Assembly (NCBI RefSeq): GCF_004119495.1
Contig: NZ_NRQU01000006.1
Coordinates: 1 to 64,000 of the forward strand
Direction of reading: 5' to 3'
DNA length: 64,000 bases
Source of the DNA: Flavobacterium sp. YO12
GTDB taxonomy: Bacteria; Bacteroidota; Bacteroidia; Flavobacteriales; Flavobacteriaceae
The notes beneath the pieces are model-generated. The model worked only from the letters and a program-made list of their open reading frames with translations, ran no database searches and was not told the origin of the DNA. Below, piece after piece: positions 27,590 to 36,281 of this stretch (position 1 is the first letter of the stretch; the number at the start of each line of letters is the position of its first letter). The position numbers and the translations under genes were made by a program.

Positions 27590-29017
27590 ATGGCTTCAAA
27601 ACCAAGCATTCCGCAAGGAACAAGAGATTTTTCGCCTGCAGAGGTGTCAAAACGTCAATATATAATTCAGACGATAAAAAATAATTTTGAAAAATTTGGT
27701 TTTCAGCCAATTGAAACACCTTCGTTTGAAAATTCAGACACCTTAATGGGAAAATATGGAGAAGAAGGAGATCGTTTGATTTTTAAAATATTGAATTCAG
27801 GAAACTTTTTCTTCAATAAAAATAAAATTGAATTACCAGAATCTATAGAATCGCTTCAAGTTAATTCAGCAGAAACTATCGATCTTAATCAAAGAATCGA
27901 ACTGAATAAATTTACAGGGAAAATTTCTGAGAAAGCACTTCGTTACGATTTAACAGTTCCATTTGCAAGATACGTTGTACAGCACCAAAATGAAATTGAA
28001 TTTCCTTTTAAAAGATATCAAATTCAACCTGTTTGGAGAGCAGATCGTCCGCAAAGAGGACGTTACAGAGAATTCTATCAATGTGATGCCGATGTTGTGG
28101 GTTCAAAGTCACTTTGGCAGGAAGTAGAATTGGTTCAATTGTATGACACTGTTTTTACCTCTTTAGGATTAGAAGGTGTTACTATTAAAATTAACAACCG
28201 AAAAATATTATCAGGAATTGCCGAAGTTATTGGTGCGTCTGATAAATTAATTGATTTTACAGTTGCTCTTGATAAACTGGATAAAATTGGTGAAGACGGC
28301 GTGAAGAAAGAAATGATCGAAAAAGGTATTTCTGAAGAAGCGTTGGTAAAAGTACAGCCGCTTTTTAGTTTTACAGGGACATTTGCAGATAAAATCAAAC
28401 AGCTTTCAGAATTATTAGCATCATCTGAAGAAGGTACAAAAGGAGTTGAGGAACTTAAATTTATTTGTGACAATGTGGCAACTTTAGGTTTGTCTACAGC
28501 AATTTTGGACCTTGATGTGACACTTGCTCGTGGTTTAAATTATTATACCGGAGCTATTTTTGAAGTTGCAGCACCAAAAACCGTTTCAATGGGATCTATT
28601 GGAGGCGGTGGAAGATACGACGATTTGACGGGTATTTTTGGATTGAAAAATATGAGCGGTGTTGGAATTTCTTTTGGATTGGATAGAATTTATTTGGTTT
28701 TAGAAGAATTGCAGTTGTTTCCAGAAACCGTTGTGGCAACTTCAAAAGCATTGTTTATCAATTATGGAGATAATGAGGCTTTGTATGCTTCAAAAGCCAT
28801 TCAGAAATTAAGAAAAGAAAATATAAAAGTAGAATTATACCCTGACAATGTAAAAGTGGGCAAGCAGTTTCAATACGCTGATAAACGTTTGATTCCATTT
28901 GCTGTAATTGCAGGAGATCAAGAAATCGCTTCAAATTCTTACGCACTTAAAAATTTAGTGACAGGAGAGCAGATTTCTGTTGACTTTGAAGGATTGAAAG
29001 CTGCTTTATTGGCATAA
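27590..29017 (+). CDS. hisS: Histidyl-tRNA synthetase
   Basis: A 475-residue class II aminoacyl-tRNA synthetase charging tRNA-His. The N-terminus [12 protein letters not shown] is diagnostic. Motif 2 lies in [24 protein letters not shown] sequence near residue 145, the histidine-specific motifs RGLNYYTG and GGGGRYDDL are present, and the anticodon-binding domain occupies the last 95 residues. Length is slightly above E. coli HisS because of an insertion near residues 75-110, common in Bacteroidota. A strong hairpin follows the stop. Confidence 0.96.
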   Translation: MASKPSIPQGTRDFSPAEVSKRQYIIQTIKNNFEKFGFQPIETPSFENSDTLMGKYGEEGDRLIFKILNSGNFFFNKNKIELPESIESLQVNSAETIDLNQRIELNKFTGKISEKALRYDLTVPFARYVVQHQNEIEFPFKRYQIQPVWRADRPQRGRYREFYQCDADVVGSKSLWQEVELVQLYDTVFTSLGLEGVTIKINNRKILSGIAEVIGASDKLIDFTVALDKLDKIGEDGVKKEMIEKGISEEALVKVQPLFSFTGTFADKIKQLSELLASSEEGTKGVEELKFICDNVATLGLSTAILDLDVTLARGLNYYTGAIFEVAAPKTVSMGSIGGGGRYDDLTGIFGLKNMSGVGISFGLDRIYLVLEELQLFPETVVATSKALFINYGDNEALYASKAIQKLRKENIKVELYPDNVKVGKQFQYADKRLIPFAVIAGDQEIASNSYALKNLVTGEQISVDFEGLKAALLA

Positions 29018-29065
29018 GATTTTAACTGCAAAGTGTGCTAAGATTTAATTTTGCTTCACGCATAG

Positions 29066-29126
29066 AAAAACACAAAGTTCGCAAAGCTAGATCAACACAA
29101 AGCTTTGCGAGCTTTGTGTTTTTATA
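29066..29126 (+). terminator. Long hairpin downstream of hisS
   Basis: AAAACACAAAGTTCGCAAAGCT (29067-29088) pairs with 29101-29122 with one mismatch in 22 bp and a 12-base loop, followed by a T run. It belongs to the same sequence family as the hairpin after tRNA-Trp. Confidence 0.65.
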
Positions 29127-29140
29127 AAACCAGACTTTTA

Positions 29141-29180
29141 AAAAACTTAGCGTACTTTGCGGTTATTTCGCTAAGTTTTT
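29141..29180. terminator. Second hairpin in the hisS to tRNA-Trp spacer
   Basis: AAAAACTTAGCG and CGCTAAGTTTTT form a perfect 12-bp stem around a 16-base loop containing the common ACTTTGCGG string. It is terminator-like in both directions. Confidence 0.5.
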
Positions 29181-29326
29181 GTTTTGATTGAAAAATAAAA
29201 ACGCACAAAGTTCTGAAAGTGATTGTGTTAATAAATTTCAGTCTTTATCTGCTTATATCTTTTTAAAATTTGCCCGAAATAGTTGGTAGAAAAGAAAAAA
29301 AAGCCTTTAATTTGCGGCCTTGAGTT

Positions 29327-29397
29327 ACGGGCGTAGTTCAAGGGTAGAATAGCGGTCTCCAAAACCGTTGATGGGGGTTCGAATCCCTCCGCCCGTG
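29327..29397 (+). tRNA. tRNA-Trp (anticodon CCA)
   Basis: The acceptor stem ACGGGCG / CGCCCGT pairs perfectly. The anticodon loop CTCCAAA presents CCA, the T-loop is TTCGAAT, and the D-arm GTTC/GAAT closes. The 3' CCA is not encoded; the gene ends with discriminator G at 29397. A hairpin with a T run follows about 50 bases downstream. Confidence 0.96.
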
Positions 29398-29446
29398 CAA
29401 TATTTCTTATCGAAAAGGAAACAAGGATTTTATCTAAGATACTATC

Positions 29447-29496
29447 AAAAAAAGTTCGCAAGGCTAAATTAATACAAAGCTTTGCGAATTTTTTTT
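29447..29496 (+). terminator. Terminator-like hairpin downstream of tRNA-Trp
   Basis: An A-rich arm at 29447-29465 (AAAGTTCGCAAGGCT core) pairs with AGCTTTGCGAATTT at 29478-29496, with two G-U pairs, a 12-base loop and a trailing T run. It shares its core with the hairpin after hisS. Confidence 0.65.
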
Positions 29497-29553
29497 GAAG
29501 TCAAGAGTAAAAATCTTAGCGTTCTTTGCGGTAAATTTTTCTCAAAAAGCATA

Positions 29554-29593
29554 AAAAAAAGCTTCGTCTCTACTATAAGGCGAAGCTTTTTTT
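29554..29593. terminator. Orphan terminator-like hairpin before grpE
   Basis: AAAAAAAGCTTCG and CGAAGCTTTTTTT form a perfect 13-bp stem around a 14-base loop. No gene ends directly before it; it may back up the tRNA-Trp terminator. The 200 bases between it and the grpE promoter hold nothing I recognise. Confidence 0.6.
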
Positions 29594-29791
29594 AATATAA
29601 GGTAAACTTGAATTAATAATTATTTATGAGGCCGAAGCCAACCCTTAAATTCAATTTTGATAGGTAATAATTTAGTTTCCAATTTTGAACTCAAATTTAA
29701 CATAAACTAAAACGTAATAGTCTTAAAATTATACTAAATTTTAATTTAGGGATTCGGTTTTTAAAACTCTCATAATTAATAAAGTGACAAT

Positions 29792-29823
29792 TTGACATTT
29801 TATAAGATTTGGCAGTACTTTTG
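29792..29823 (+). promoter_or_regulatory. Promoter of grpE-dnaJ
   Basis: TTG (29792-29794), a 21-base spacer and TACTTTTG (29816-29823) match the Bacteroidota housekeeping consensus. The grpE ATG follows 23 bases later. No CIRCE element is visible. Confidence 0.65.
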
Positions 29824-29846
29824 CAATCCAACAGAAAGAATAAAAA

Positions 29847-30425
29847 ATGAAGTTTAAAAATATTTTTAAAAATAAAAGTAATATGACTACGGAAAATACA
29901 GAATTCGATCAGGAATTAGATGATGTAACGTTAGAGAACAATGCCAACGGTGAGCAGTTAATTGTTGAAGAATTAAGTGTTGAAGAGCAATTGGCTCAAG
30001 ACTTGGCAAAAGAAAAAGATAAGTTTTTGAGATTATTTGCCGAATTTGAAAATTACAAAAAAAGAACTTCAAAGGAGCGCATCGATTTATTCAAAACGGC
30101 AAATCAAGACGTTTTGCAAGCAATGCTTCCTGTTTTAGATGATTTTGACAGAGCAACTGTAGAGATCAATAAATCTGACGACGAAAATTTGAAAAAAGGA
30201 GTTGAGTTGATTCATGAAAAATTGAAAAACACTTTAATTTCTAAAGGTTTAGAGCAGGTTGAGATTAAAGCAGGAGATGCTTTTAACGCAGATATTGCTG
30301 AAGCAATTACTCAAATTCCAGCTCCTTCGGATAAATTAAAAGGCAAAATTGTTGATGTTATTGAAAAAGGATACAAATTAGGAGATAAGATTATTCGTTT
30401 TCCTAAAGTTGTTGTTGGAAACTAA
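29847..30425 (+). CDS. grpE: Nucleotide exchange factor GrpE
   Basis: A 192-residue co-chaperone that releases ADP from DnaK. It has an acidic N-terminus, a long coiled-coil helix (about 50-105, LAKEKDKFLRLFAEFENYKKRT) and a C-terminal beta domain ending GDKIIRFPKVVVG. Met1 and an ATG at 29883 (residue 13) are both possible starts; Met1 lies a normal distance from the promoter. It is followed by dnaJ 74 bases later. dnaK is not in the window. Confidence 0.94.
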   Translation: MKFKNIFKNKSNMTTENTEFDQELDDVTLENNANGEQLIVEELSVEEQLAQDLAKEKDKFLRLFAEFENYKKRTSKERIDLFKTANQDVLQAMLPVLDDFDRATVEINKSDDENLKKGVELIHEKLKNTLISKGLEQVEIKAGDAFNADIAEAITQIPAPSDKLKGKIVDVIEKGYKLGDKIIRFPKVVVGN

Positions 30426-30499
30426 AATGCAAATAGATTCTAGAAATCAATTTTTAAATTGAAATTTGGAATTTGTAGTATTGGAATTTAACCTAAATT

Positions 30500-31609
30500 A
30501 TGAAAAAAGATTTTTACGAAATACTAGGCATTTCTAAGAGTGCTGATGCTGCCGAAATAAAAAAAGCGTACAGAAAAAGTGCGTTGAAATATCACCCGGA
30601 TAAAAATCCAGGCGACAAAGAGGCAGAAGAAAACTTTAAATTAGCGGCAGAAGCTTACGAAGTATTAAGCGATCCTAACAAAAAAGCAAAATACGATCAA
30701 TACGGACATCAAGCATTTGATGGTTCTGGCGGATTTGGCGGTGGCCACGGCGGTATGAATATGGATGACATTTTCAGCCAGTTTGGTGATATTTTTGGAG
30801 GTGGATTTGGTGGTTTCGGAGGCGGAGGCGGAGGTCCTCGTCGCGCTAAAGGAAGTAATCTTCGAATTAAAGTGAAACTAACTTTAGAAGAGATTGCAAA
30901 TGGTGTTGAGAAAAAAGTAAAAGTAAAACGTAAAGTTCAAGCTAAAGGCGTAACGTATAAAACGTGTACGACTTGTAATGGTCAAGGACAGGTAATGCGT
31001 GTTACAAATACCATTTTAGGAAGAATGCAGTCAGCGTCAACTTGTCCTACTTGTGGAGGTTCAGGTCAAATTTTAGATAAAAAACCTTCTGAAGCAGATG
31101 CACAAGGAATGGTGGTAGAAGACGAAACAGTTTCTATCAAAATTCCAGCTGGTGTTGTTGACGGAATGCAGTTGAAAGTTTCTAACAAAGGAAATGATGC
31201 CCCAGGAAATAGTATTCCAGGAGATTTAATCGTTGCCATTGAAGAGTTAGAACACGAATTCTTGAAACGCGAAGGCGAGAACATTCATTACGACTTATAC
31301 ATTAGTTTTCCAGAAGCTGTTTTAGGAGCTTCAAAAGACATCGAAGCAATCAACGGAAAAGTTCGTATTAAGTTGGAAGAAGGAATTCAATCTGGAAAAA
31401 TCTTAAGATTAAAAGGAAAAGGAATTCCAAGTATAAACGGTTACGGAAGTGGTGATTTATTAGTTCACGTAAACGTTTGGACTCCAAAAACATTAAATAA
31501 AGAGCAAAAACAATTCTTTGAGAAAGCTCTAAACGATGAACATTTTGTACCGAGCCCGGAAAAATCAGAGAAATCGTTTTTCGAGAAAGTAAAAGATATG
31601 TTCTCATAA
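30500..31609 (+). CDS. dnaJ: Chaperone DnaJ
   Basis: A 369-residue type I J-protein that delivers substrates to DnaK. The J domain (1-70) has the HPD motif in YHPDKN, followed by a Gly/Phe-rich linker (about 74-115) and two beta-barrel substrate domains. The zinc region is unusual: only two CxxCxG repeats, CTTCNGQG and CPTCGGSG, are present instead of the usual four, so at most one four-cysteine zinc centre can form. I recall the same reduction in other Flavobacteria. It is co-transcribed with grpE and ends at a strong terminator. Confidence 0.94.
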   Translation: MKKDFYEILGISKSADAAEIKKAYRKSALKYHPDKNPGDKEAEENFKLAAEAYEVLSDPNKKAKYDQYGHQAFDGSGGFGGGHGGMNMDDIFSQFGDIFGGGFGGFGGGGGGPRRAKGSNLRIKVKLTLEEIANGVEKKVKVKRKVQAKGVTYKTCTTCNGQGQVMRVTNTILGRMQSASTCPTCGGSGQILDKKPSEADAQGMVVEDETVSIKIPAGVVDGMQLKVSNKGNDAPGNSIPGDLIVAIEELEHEFLKREGENIHYDLYISFPEAVLGASKDIEAINGKVRIKLEEGIQSGKILRLKGKGIPSINGYGSGDLLVHVNVWTPKTLNKEQKQFFEKALNDEHFVPSPEKSEKSFFEKVKDMFS

Positions 31610-31642
31610 ATAGCACTTTTTTTGAAGATGTACATAAAAATC

Positions 31643-31678
31643 AAAACCCATTCTAAACATAAATAGAATGGGTTTTTT
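31643..31678 (+). terminator. Terminator of grpE-dnaJ
   Basis: AAAACCCATTCTA and TAGAATGGGTTTT form a perfect 13-bp stem with an eight-base loop and a following T run. Confidence 0.85.
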
Positions 31679-31771
31679 GCGTATTATAATGTAGATTCCG
31701 TGTGAATTATTTACTTTTACAGACTGTTGGCAAAAATAAAAAAGCCACTAAAAGAAAACCTAAAAAATAAA

Positions 31772-32701
31772 ATGAGCAACTTACTCGAAGTACATAAAGT
31801 CGTAAAACAATATGGCGATTATGTAGCGCTTAACGAAGTTTCATTAAATGTGCCAAAAGGCAGTATTTATGGACTTTTAGGTCCAAATGGAGCTGGAAAA
31901 ACTTCTCTAATCAGAATCATCAATCAAATTACAATGCCAGACAGCGGCGAAGTAATTTTAGATGGCGAAAAATTACAGCCAAAACACGTTCAAACTATAG
32001 GATATCTTCCAGAAGAAAGAGGTTTGTACAGTTCGATGAAAGTGGGTGAGCAGTGTTTGTATCTGGCGCAAATGAAAGGACTTTCTAAAGCCGAAGCAAA
32101 AAAACAGCTGGATTATTGGTTTGATCGCTTAGGTATTCAAGGCTGGTGGAATAAGAAAATTCAAGAACTCTCTAAAGGAATGGCACAAAAAATTCAGTTT
32201 GTAGTTTGTGTTTTACATAAACCAAAATTGTTGATTTTTGACGAACCTTTCTCAGGTTTTGATCCTGTAAATGCCAATATTATAAAAGATGAAATTTTAG
32301 CATTAAAAGAACAAGGTTCAACCATTATTTTCTCGACACACCGAATGGAAAGCGTTGAGGAACTGTGCGATCATATAGCTTTAATTCATAAATCGAATAA
32401 ATTGATTGAAGGAAAAGTAAGCGATGTAAAACGCCAGTTTAAAACCAATAGTTTTGAAGTTGGAATTTTGACTGACAATGTCGAAGGTTTGATGTACGAT
32501 ATTACACAAAAATTTACCGTTTCGCCTGCCAATTTTAAATCTTTAAATGACGATTTGAAATTAAACATCCAAATAGGAAATGCAGCTCCAAATGAATTAT
32601 TGAATGTGCTGACACAACGCGGACAAGTAACGCACTTTGTAGAAAAAATTCCAAGCGTAAACGATATTTTTATTCAAACAGTTACCGAAAATAAGTTTTA
32701 G
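31772..32701 (+). CDS. ABC transporter ATP-binding protein (NatA/CcmA-like)
   Basis: About 309 residues, taking the ATG at 31772 (MSNLLEVHKVVKQYG) over an upstream in-frame TTG. Walker A GPNGAGKTS, signature ELSKGMAQKIQF, Walker B LLIFDEPFSGFDP and the switch histidine in IIFSTHRMES are all present, with a C-terminal DUF4162-like extension. It pairs with the permease gene 57 bases downstream, forming an ABC-2-type exporter similar to sodium exporter NatAB. The substrate is not evident. Confidence 0.9.
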   Translation: MSNLLEVHKVVKQYGDYVALNEVSLNVPKGSIYGLLGPNGAGKTSLIRIINQITMPDSGEVILDGEKLQPKHVQTIGYLPEERGLYSSMKVGEQCLYLAQMKGLSKAEAKKQLDYWFDRLGIQGWWNKKIQELSKGMAQKIQFVVCVLHKPKLLIFDEPFSGFDPVNANIIKDEILALKEQGSTIIFSTHRMESVEELCDHIALIHKSNKLIEGKVSDVKRQFKTNSFEVGILTDNVEGLMYDITQKFTVSPANFKSLNDDLKLNIQIGNAAPNELLNVLTQRGQVTHFVEKIPSVNDIFIQTVTENKF

Positions 32702-32758
32702 ATTTTAGAGTGAAGAACTAAAATTTAAATCAACAACCTAAAAATCTAAAATCTAAGT

Positions 32759-34075
32759 ATGAGTATTATCTCGTTGATTATAAAAAGAGAATTCATTGCA
32801 AAAGTTCGTAATAAATCTTTTGTTGTCATGACTTTTTTGAGTCCGCTTTTGTTTGTAGCGATAGCTGTATTTATTGGCTACTTAAGTTCAATGAAAGCAG
32901 AAACAAAGCGTATTGCAATTCATGATGAAACCGGGCTTTTTGCAGCTGATTTTTTAAAAGAAAATAAAAAAGGAGCCGAATTTAAATACTTTAATTTATC
33001 TGAAATTGAAGTAAAAGCTTTAAAAGACAGTATTACAAAAGAAAATTTCAGTGGTTTAATCGTTATTCCAAAAACAGCTGATATTAAAGATTTAGAAAGT
33101 AAAATTGAATTTATTTCAAATAACAGCCCTAGTATTTCTTTTGTAGAAAACACACAAGATATCATTGGTAATAAAATAACTAAACTAAATCTTGAAAAAG
33201 CAAAACTGGATACTTTAGCAATTCAAAAAGCACAGTCAGATGTCAATATTCATTTAATAAAAGCGTCTGGAGAAGAGAGTTTAAAAGGTTTGAATGAAAT
33301 AAAAATTGCAATTGGAGGCGCTTTTGGTTATTTGATTATGATGTTTATTATCATTTACGGAAATATGGTAATGCGAAGCGTAATCGAAGAAAAAACCAAT
33401 CGAATTATCGAAATCATTATTTCATCAGTAAAACCATTTCAGTTAATGATTGGTAAAATTGTTGGAACTTCGTTAGCTGGAATTCTGCAGTTTATGATTT
33501 GGGCAATTATTGGTTTAGGTTTAATGTTTGCTGCTTCGACATTTTTTGGAGTTAATGTTGGTCCAACAGCTAGAATTTCGCCAGAATTAATGCAATCAGC
33601 TCAGCATCAACTTTCGGGTTCAGCACAAATGTATATCGCTGAATTATGGAATCTGCCAATTGCGAGTATTATAATTGGATTTATAGTTTATTTTATTGGA
33701 GGTTATTTTCTGTACAGTTCATTCTATGCGGCAATTGGTGCAGCGGTTGACAATCAAACAGATTCACAACAGTTTTTACTGCCCATTTTAATGCCTCTTA
33801 TTTTGAGTGTCTATATCGGATTTTTTACAGTTGTAAATGATCCTCACGGGACAGTAGCTGTTGCATTTTCAATGATTCCGCTTACATCGCCAATTGTTAT
33901 GCTAATGCGTATTCCGTTTGGCGTGCCGTGGTGGCAAATCGCAATTTCGGTATCATTATTGTTTGCTACCTTTTTCCTTGTCGTTTGGTTCGCCGCAAAA
34001 ATTTACCGTGTAGGTATTTTAATGTACGGCAAAAAACCAACTTGGAAGGAATTGTATAAGTGGCTTAAGTACTAG
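32759..34075 (+). CDS. ABC-2 type transporter permease (NatB-like)
   Basis: A 438-residue inner-membrane permease. One N-terminal helix (about 20-43), a periplasmic domain (about 45-180) and five or six further helices give the ABC-2/NatB topology. The motif VIEEKTNRIIEIIISSVKPFQLMIGKI is typical of this group. It is the membrane partner of the upstream ATPase. Export of sodium, an antibiotic or lipid is possible; the sequence does not decide. Confidence 0.88.
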   Translation: MSIISLIIKREFIAKVRNKSFVVMTFLSPLLFVAIAVFIGYLSSMKAETKRIAIHDETGLFAADFLKENKKGAEFKYFNLSEIEVKALKDSITKENFSGLIVIPKTADIKDLESKIEFISNNSPSISFVENTQDIIGNKITKLNLEKAKLDTLAIQKAQSDVNIHLIKASGEESLKGLNEIKIAIGGAFGYLIMMFIIIYGNMVMRSVIEEKTNRIIEIIISSVKPFQLMIGKIVGTSLAGILQFMIWAIIGLGLMFAASTFFGVNVGPTARISPELMQSAQHQLSGSAQMYIAELWNLPIASIIIGFIVYFIGGYFLYSSFYAAIGAAVDNQTDSQQFLLPILMPLILSVYIGFFTVVNDPHGTVAVAFSMIPLTSPIVMLMRIPFGVPWWQIAISVSLLFATFFLVVWFAAKIYRVGILMYGKKPTWKELYKWLKY

Positions 34076-34080
34076 TTTTT

Positions 34081-34266
34081 GAAAGTTGCAAAGGTTCAGA
34101 GAGACAAAGGTTCAAAGGTTTTTTTGAAATTTTGTAACTTTAGAATTAAAAACTTAAAAAACGTACTAGCATAAAAGATAGATTACTAATAATAGGTTAA
34201 CAAGGAACTATAGCAGCAAAGATTTTAAACTTTGTACCTGTGTGCCTTTGCAACTTTGAACCTTAG
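34081..34266. repeat. Inverted-repeat element, GCAAAGGTTCAAAG family
   Basis: A left arm (34081-34120, GTTGCAAAGGTTCAGAGAG) and a right arm (34228-34266, TGCCTTTGCAACTTTGAACC) are imperfect inverted copies bracketing about 110 bases of AT-rich sequence. The same arms occur near 46.3 kb and 56.6-56.9 kb. It fills the whole gap between the permease gene and the regulator gene. Confidence 0.65.
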
Positions 34267-34274
34267 AAAAAAAA

Positions 34275-35438
34275 ATGAGTAAAATACTAATTATCGAAGA
34301 CGAAGCAGCGATCAGAAGAGTTTTGGTAAAAATATTATCAGAAGAAAATGATTCCTATAAGGTAGATGAAGCAGAAGACGGTGCTGCAGGTCTTGAAAAA
34401 ATAAAAAACAACGATTACGATTTGGTTTTGTGTGATATCAAAATGCCAAAAATGGATGGTGTTGAGGTTTTAGAAGAAGCAAAAAAAATAAAACCAGAAA
34501 TTCCGATGGTTATGATCTCTGGTCACGGCGATATGGAAACAGCAATTCATACCATGCGTTTAGGAGCTTTTGATTATATCTCAAAACCGCCAGATTTGAA
34601 TCGTTTACTAAATACAGTTCGTAATGCTTTAGATAAAAAACAATTAGTTGTTGAAAATAAAATTCTAAAGAAAAAAGTCAGCAAAAATTACGAAATGATA
34701 GGCGAGAGCGACTCAATTAATCATATTAAAGTGATGATTGATAAAGTAGCTCCAACAGAAGCCAGAGTTTTAATTACAGGTCCAAACGGAACAGGTAAAG
34801 AATTAGTCGCACATCAATTACATGAAAAAAGCGAGCGCTCTAATTATCCTTTAATCGAAGTTAACTGTGCTGCAATTCCGAGTGAATTAATCGAAAGTGA
34901 ATTGTTCGGACACGTAAAAGGTGCTTTTACATCGGCGGTTAAAGATCGTGCTGGAAAGTTTGAAGCTGCTGATAAAGGAACTATTTTCTTAGATGAAATT
35001 GGTGATATGAGTCTTTCGGCGCAAGCCAAAGTTTTGCGCGCACTTCAGGAAAATATGATTACTAGAGTTGGTGCAGAAAAAGATATTAAAGTTGATGTTC
35101 GTGTCGTTGCCGCAACCAACAAAGATTTGAAAACAGAAATTGCCGAAGGTCGTTTCCGTGAAGATTTATATCATCGTTTGGCAGTTATTTTAATAAAAGT
35201 TCCGCCATTGAATGAAAGACGTGACGACATTCCGGCTTTGATTAAGCATTTTGCAGAAAAAATTGCATCAGAGCAAGGAAATGCTGTAAAAGGATTTTCG
35301 GCACAAGCCATAAAATTATTGCAAGAATACGACTGGACAGGAAATATTCGTGAACTTCGAAATGTAGTCGAGAGATTGATTATTTTAGGAGGAAGCGAAA
35401 TCTCTGAAACTGATGTAAAAATGTTTGCAAGCAAATAG
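34275..35438 (+). CDS. Sigma-54-type (NtrC-family) response regulator lacking an HTH domain
   Basis: A 387-residue protein with a receiver domain (1-120, phospho-acceptor Asp54 in LVLCDIKMP) and an AAA+ domain (about 142-372, Walker A GPNGTGKE at 169-176). Two features are odd for an NtrC-type activator. The sigma-54-contacting loop reads GAFTSA (216-221) instead of GAFTGA. The protein also ends about a dozen residues after the AAA+ region, with no Fis-type helix-turn-helix. No histidine kinase gene is adjacent. It may act from solution or with another DNA-binding partner. Confidence 0.88.
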   Translation: MSKILIIEDEAAIRRVLVKILSEENDSYKVDEAEDGAAGLEKIKNNDYDLVLCDIKMPKMDGVEVLEEAKKIKPEIPMVMISGHGDMETAIHTMRLGAFDYISKPPDLNRLLNTVRNALDKKQLVVENKILKKKVSKNYEMIGESDSINHIKVMIDKVAPTEARVLITGPNGTGKELVAHQLHEKSERSNYPLIEVNCAAIPSELIESELFGHVKGAFTSAVKDRAGKFEAADKGTIFLDEIGDMSLSAQAKVLRALQENMITRVGAEKDIKVDVRVVAATNKDLKTEIAEGRFREDLYHRLAVILIKVPPLNERRDDIPALIKHFAEKIASEQGNAVKGFSAQAIKLLQEYDWTGNIRELRNVVERLIILGGSEISETDVKMFASK

Positions 35439-35450
35439 GGGCTTCGCGCA

Positions 35451-35583
35451 ATAAGCTATAAGCTTTATGCTTTAAGCTAAAAAAAACATAATAAATTTGG
35501 TCTAAAGCTTATTGCCTAAAGCTTAAAGCTAAAAAAAATAAATAATTTTTGCTTACGGCGTATAGCTTAAAGCTTAAAGCTTA
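35451..35583. repeat. AAGCTTTAAGCTTA repeat cluster
   Basis: The intergenic space is filled with variants of TAAGCTTTAAGCT in three groups (35451-35478, 35502-35530 and 35560-35583), many of them self-complementary. I see no gene in it. The last unit abuts the start of the next gene. Confidence 0.7.
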
Positions 35584-35588
35584 AAAAA

Positions 35589-36254
35589 ATGAAACTAAAA
35601 AAAATAAACGAGAAATTACAGGACGCCCTAATTGAAAATGGTTTAACAGAAGCAAATGCTTTACAGCAGGAAACTTTTTCGACTATAAAAAGTGGTGCGG
35701 ATTGTTTGATTGTTTCTCCGGAAGGAAGTGGTAAAACAACTACGATTGTATTGAATGTTATTCAGCAATTGGCAGGAAAAACCGAAGAATCGCCTCGTGC
35801 TTTGATTATTGTTGAAGACAAAGAAAAGGTTCTTGCAATGGAAGAACTTTTTGAAAAGTATGGAAAATATACTAATCTTGAAGTTTACGGTGTACACGAT
35901 AAAGGCGACATGGATTACGATAAAAATTATGTTTCTACGGGAATTGATGTTTTAATTGGTACACCAAATAAATTGAGCGATATGTTTTCGACTGCAGGTT
36001 ACAATGTAAACCGCTTAAAAATGTTTATTTTGGATGATGCTGATCCTATTTTGAAATTGCGTCACGAAACTAAAATAATGCGTATTTCTAATAGTATTGC
36101 AAAAACACAGCGTATCGTTTTTGCTGAAACTTTGACAGAGCGTATCGAGATCCTGACAGACAAAATGTTGTTAGAGCCTTATTTTTTCGATATGGATGAA
36201 GAAGGTGAAGAAGAATTGGATGAGGATGAAGAAGATATCGAAGAGGAAGAATAG
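35589..36254 (+). CDS. Single-domain DEAD-box-like ATPase with acidic tail
   Basis: A 221-residue protein with only the first RecA-like domain of a DEAD-box RNA helicase. A Q-motif-like glutamine lies near residue 26, motif I is SPEGSGKTT (43-51), and motif II reads DDAD (in ILDDADPI) rather than DEAD. The second RecA domain with motifs IV-VI is missing. The last 25 residues are almost all Asp/Glu. Without domain 2 it cannot be a conventional helicase; an RNA- or ribosome-binding or competitor role is possible. A small DUF2007 gene follows 27 bases later. Confidence 0.78.
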   Translation: MKLKKINEKLQDALIENGLTEANALQQETFSTIKSGADCLIVSPEGSGKTTTIVLNVIQQLAGKTEESPRALIIVEDKEKVLAMEELFEKYGKYTNLEVYGVHDKGDMDYDKNYVSTGIDVLIGTPNKLSDMFSTAGYNVNRLKMFILDDADPILKLRHETKIMRISNSIAKTQRIVFAETLTERIEILTDKMLLEPYFFDMDEEGEEELDEDEEDIEEEE

Positions 36255-36281
36255 TCAGAAATTAGATAAAAATAAAGTGTT

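Noticed and set aside
35589..36254. Calling the half-helicase a pseudogene remnant
   Set aside because: The frame is clean, ends in a distinctive acidic tail and is followed at normal distance by another gene. I see no downstream remains of the second helicase domain.
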